Origin: Deltaproteobacteria bacterium | Lineage (GTDB): Bacteria; Desulfobacterota; DSM-4660; Desulfatiglandales; B25-G16 | Length of the DNA stretch: 13,978 nt | Assembly: GCA_019308645.1 (NCBI GenBank) | Contig: JAFDHR010000061.1 | Coordinates: 1 to 13,978, forward strand | Direction of reading: 5' to 3' | In this document: piece by piece, positions 13,852-13,978 of the stretch | Numbering within the stretch: the stretch's first letter is position 1 | Layout: every line of letters begins with the position of its first letter | Made by a program: the position numbers and the translations under genes | Notes under the pieces: model-generated | Database searches by the model: none | Told to the model about the DNA's origin: nothing | Seen by the model: the letters and a program-made list of their open reading frames with translations, nothing else

Positions 13852-13978
13852 GAAATTCCATTTCTTAGACAGGCCTGCCCTGGCGCGACGACACAGGAAA
13901 ATGATCCTGTTTCGGAAATATTGTCGTAGCTTGGAGTCTATAACTAATCCTTGCATGCCAGGTCTGGGCCAGGGATAG
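13852..13978. repeat. Non-coding end with nested palindromes
   Basis: No gene is seen. Complementary blocks are nested: GGCC (13872-13875) with GGCC (13967-13970), CCTGGC (13879-13884) with GCCAGG (13957-13962), ACGACA (13888-13893) with TGTCGT (13922-13927), and ACAGGA (13893-13898) with TCCTGT (13905-13910). The inner hairpin is followed only by TTT, so it is a poor terminator candidate. The whole could be a dispersed palindromic repeat or a structured RNA continuing past the window. Confidence 0.35.

Overview
The window reads as a chromosomal segment of a Gram-negative bacterium, most likely an uncultured deltaproteobacterium (Desulfobacterota-like). This rests on the outer-membrane polysaccharide export lipoprotein, the abundance of c-di-GMP and partner-switching signalling genes, and intergenic repeats of a kind I associate with that group (arms containing TCGTAAAAAGTC, and tandem GAACC heptamers). 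The taxonomic call is an inference from style; there is no rRNA or marker gene here.

Positions 1-9330 carry an exopolysaccharide (EPS) export and assembly locus. In order it holds a low-molecular-weight protein tyrosine phosphatase (Wzb type), an ExeA/PEP-CTERM-locus type AAA ATPase overlapping it by 10 bp, a convergent HD-GYP protein with a degraded metal site, a Wza-type export lipoprotein, a very large Wzc-type chain-length regulator/tyrosine autokinase with an unusual extra transmembrane helix and C-terminal SPOR domain, a 90-residue single-pass membrane protein, a Wzy/WaaL-type O-antigen polymerase/ligase, and a 100-residue DnaA-tail/transposase-tail type helix-turn-helix protein coupled to the polymerase by a TAATG overlap. 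The phosphatase and autokinase are the expected opposing pair controlling EPS assembly. Polymerase, kinase/co-polymerase and export lipoprotein form the Wzy-dependent route out of the cell. No glycosyltransferase or flippase lies inside the window, so the locus probably continues elsewhere.

Three gaps of the EPS locus (2469-2873, 4035-4238, 6993-7280) are filled by related non-coding repeats. Each is bounded by inverted arms containing CGTTCAC or GCGGTTCAA and their complements, and contains runs of GAACC-type 7-8-mers. Copies 1 and 2 also hold GC-rich hairpins. The first copy is itself interrupted by a nested MITE-like palindromic element of about 130 bp flanked by a 10-bp direct repeat.

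Positions 9592-13851 carry a partner-switching signalling module: an RsbW-like anti-sigma/HATPase kinase, a STAS anti-sigma-factor antagonist, an MBL-fold hydrolase, and a CHASE2-three-TM-SpoIIE/PP2C phosphatase whose start is embedded next to the stop of the MBL gene. The PP2C phosphatase should dephosphorylate the STAS protein in response to an extracytoplasmic signal, and the HATPase protein should rephosphorylate it. No sigma factor or other final target lies in the window. The window ends in a non-coding stretch with nested palindromes.
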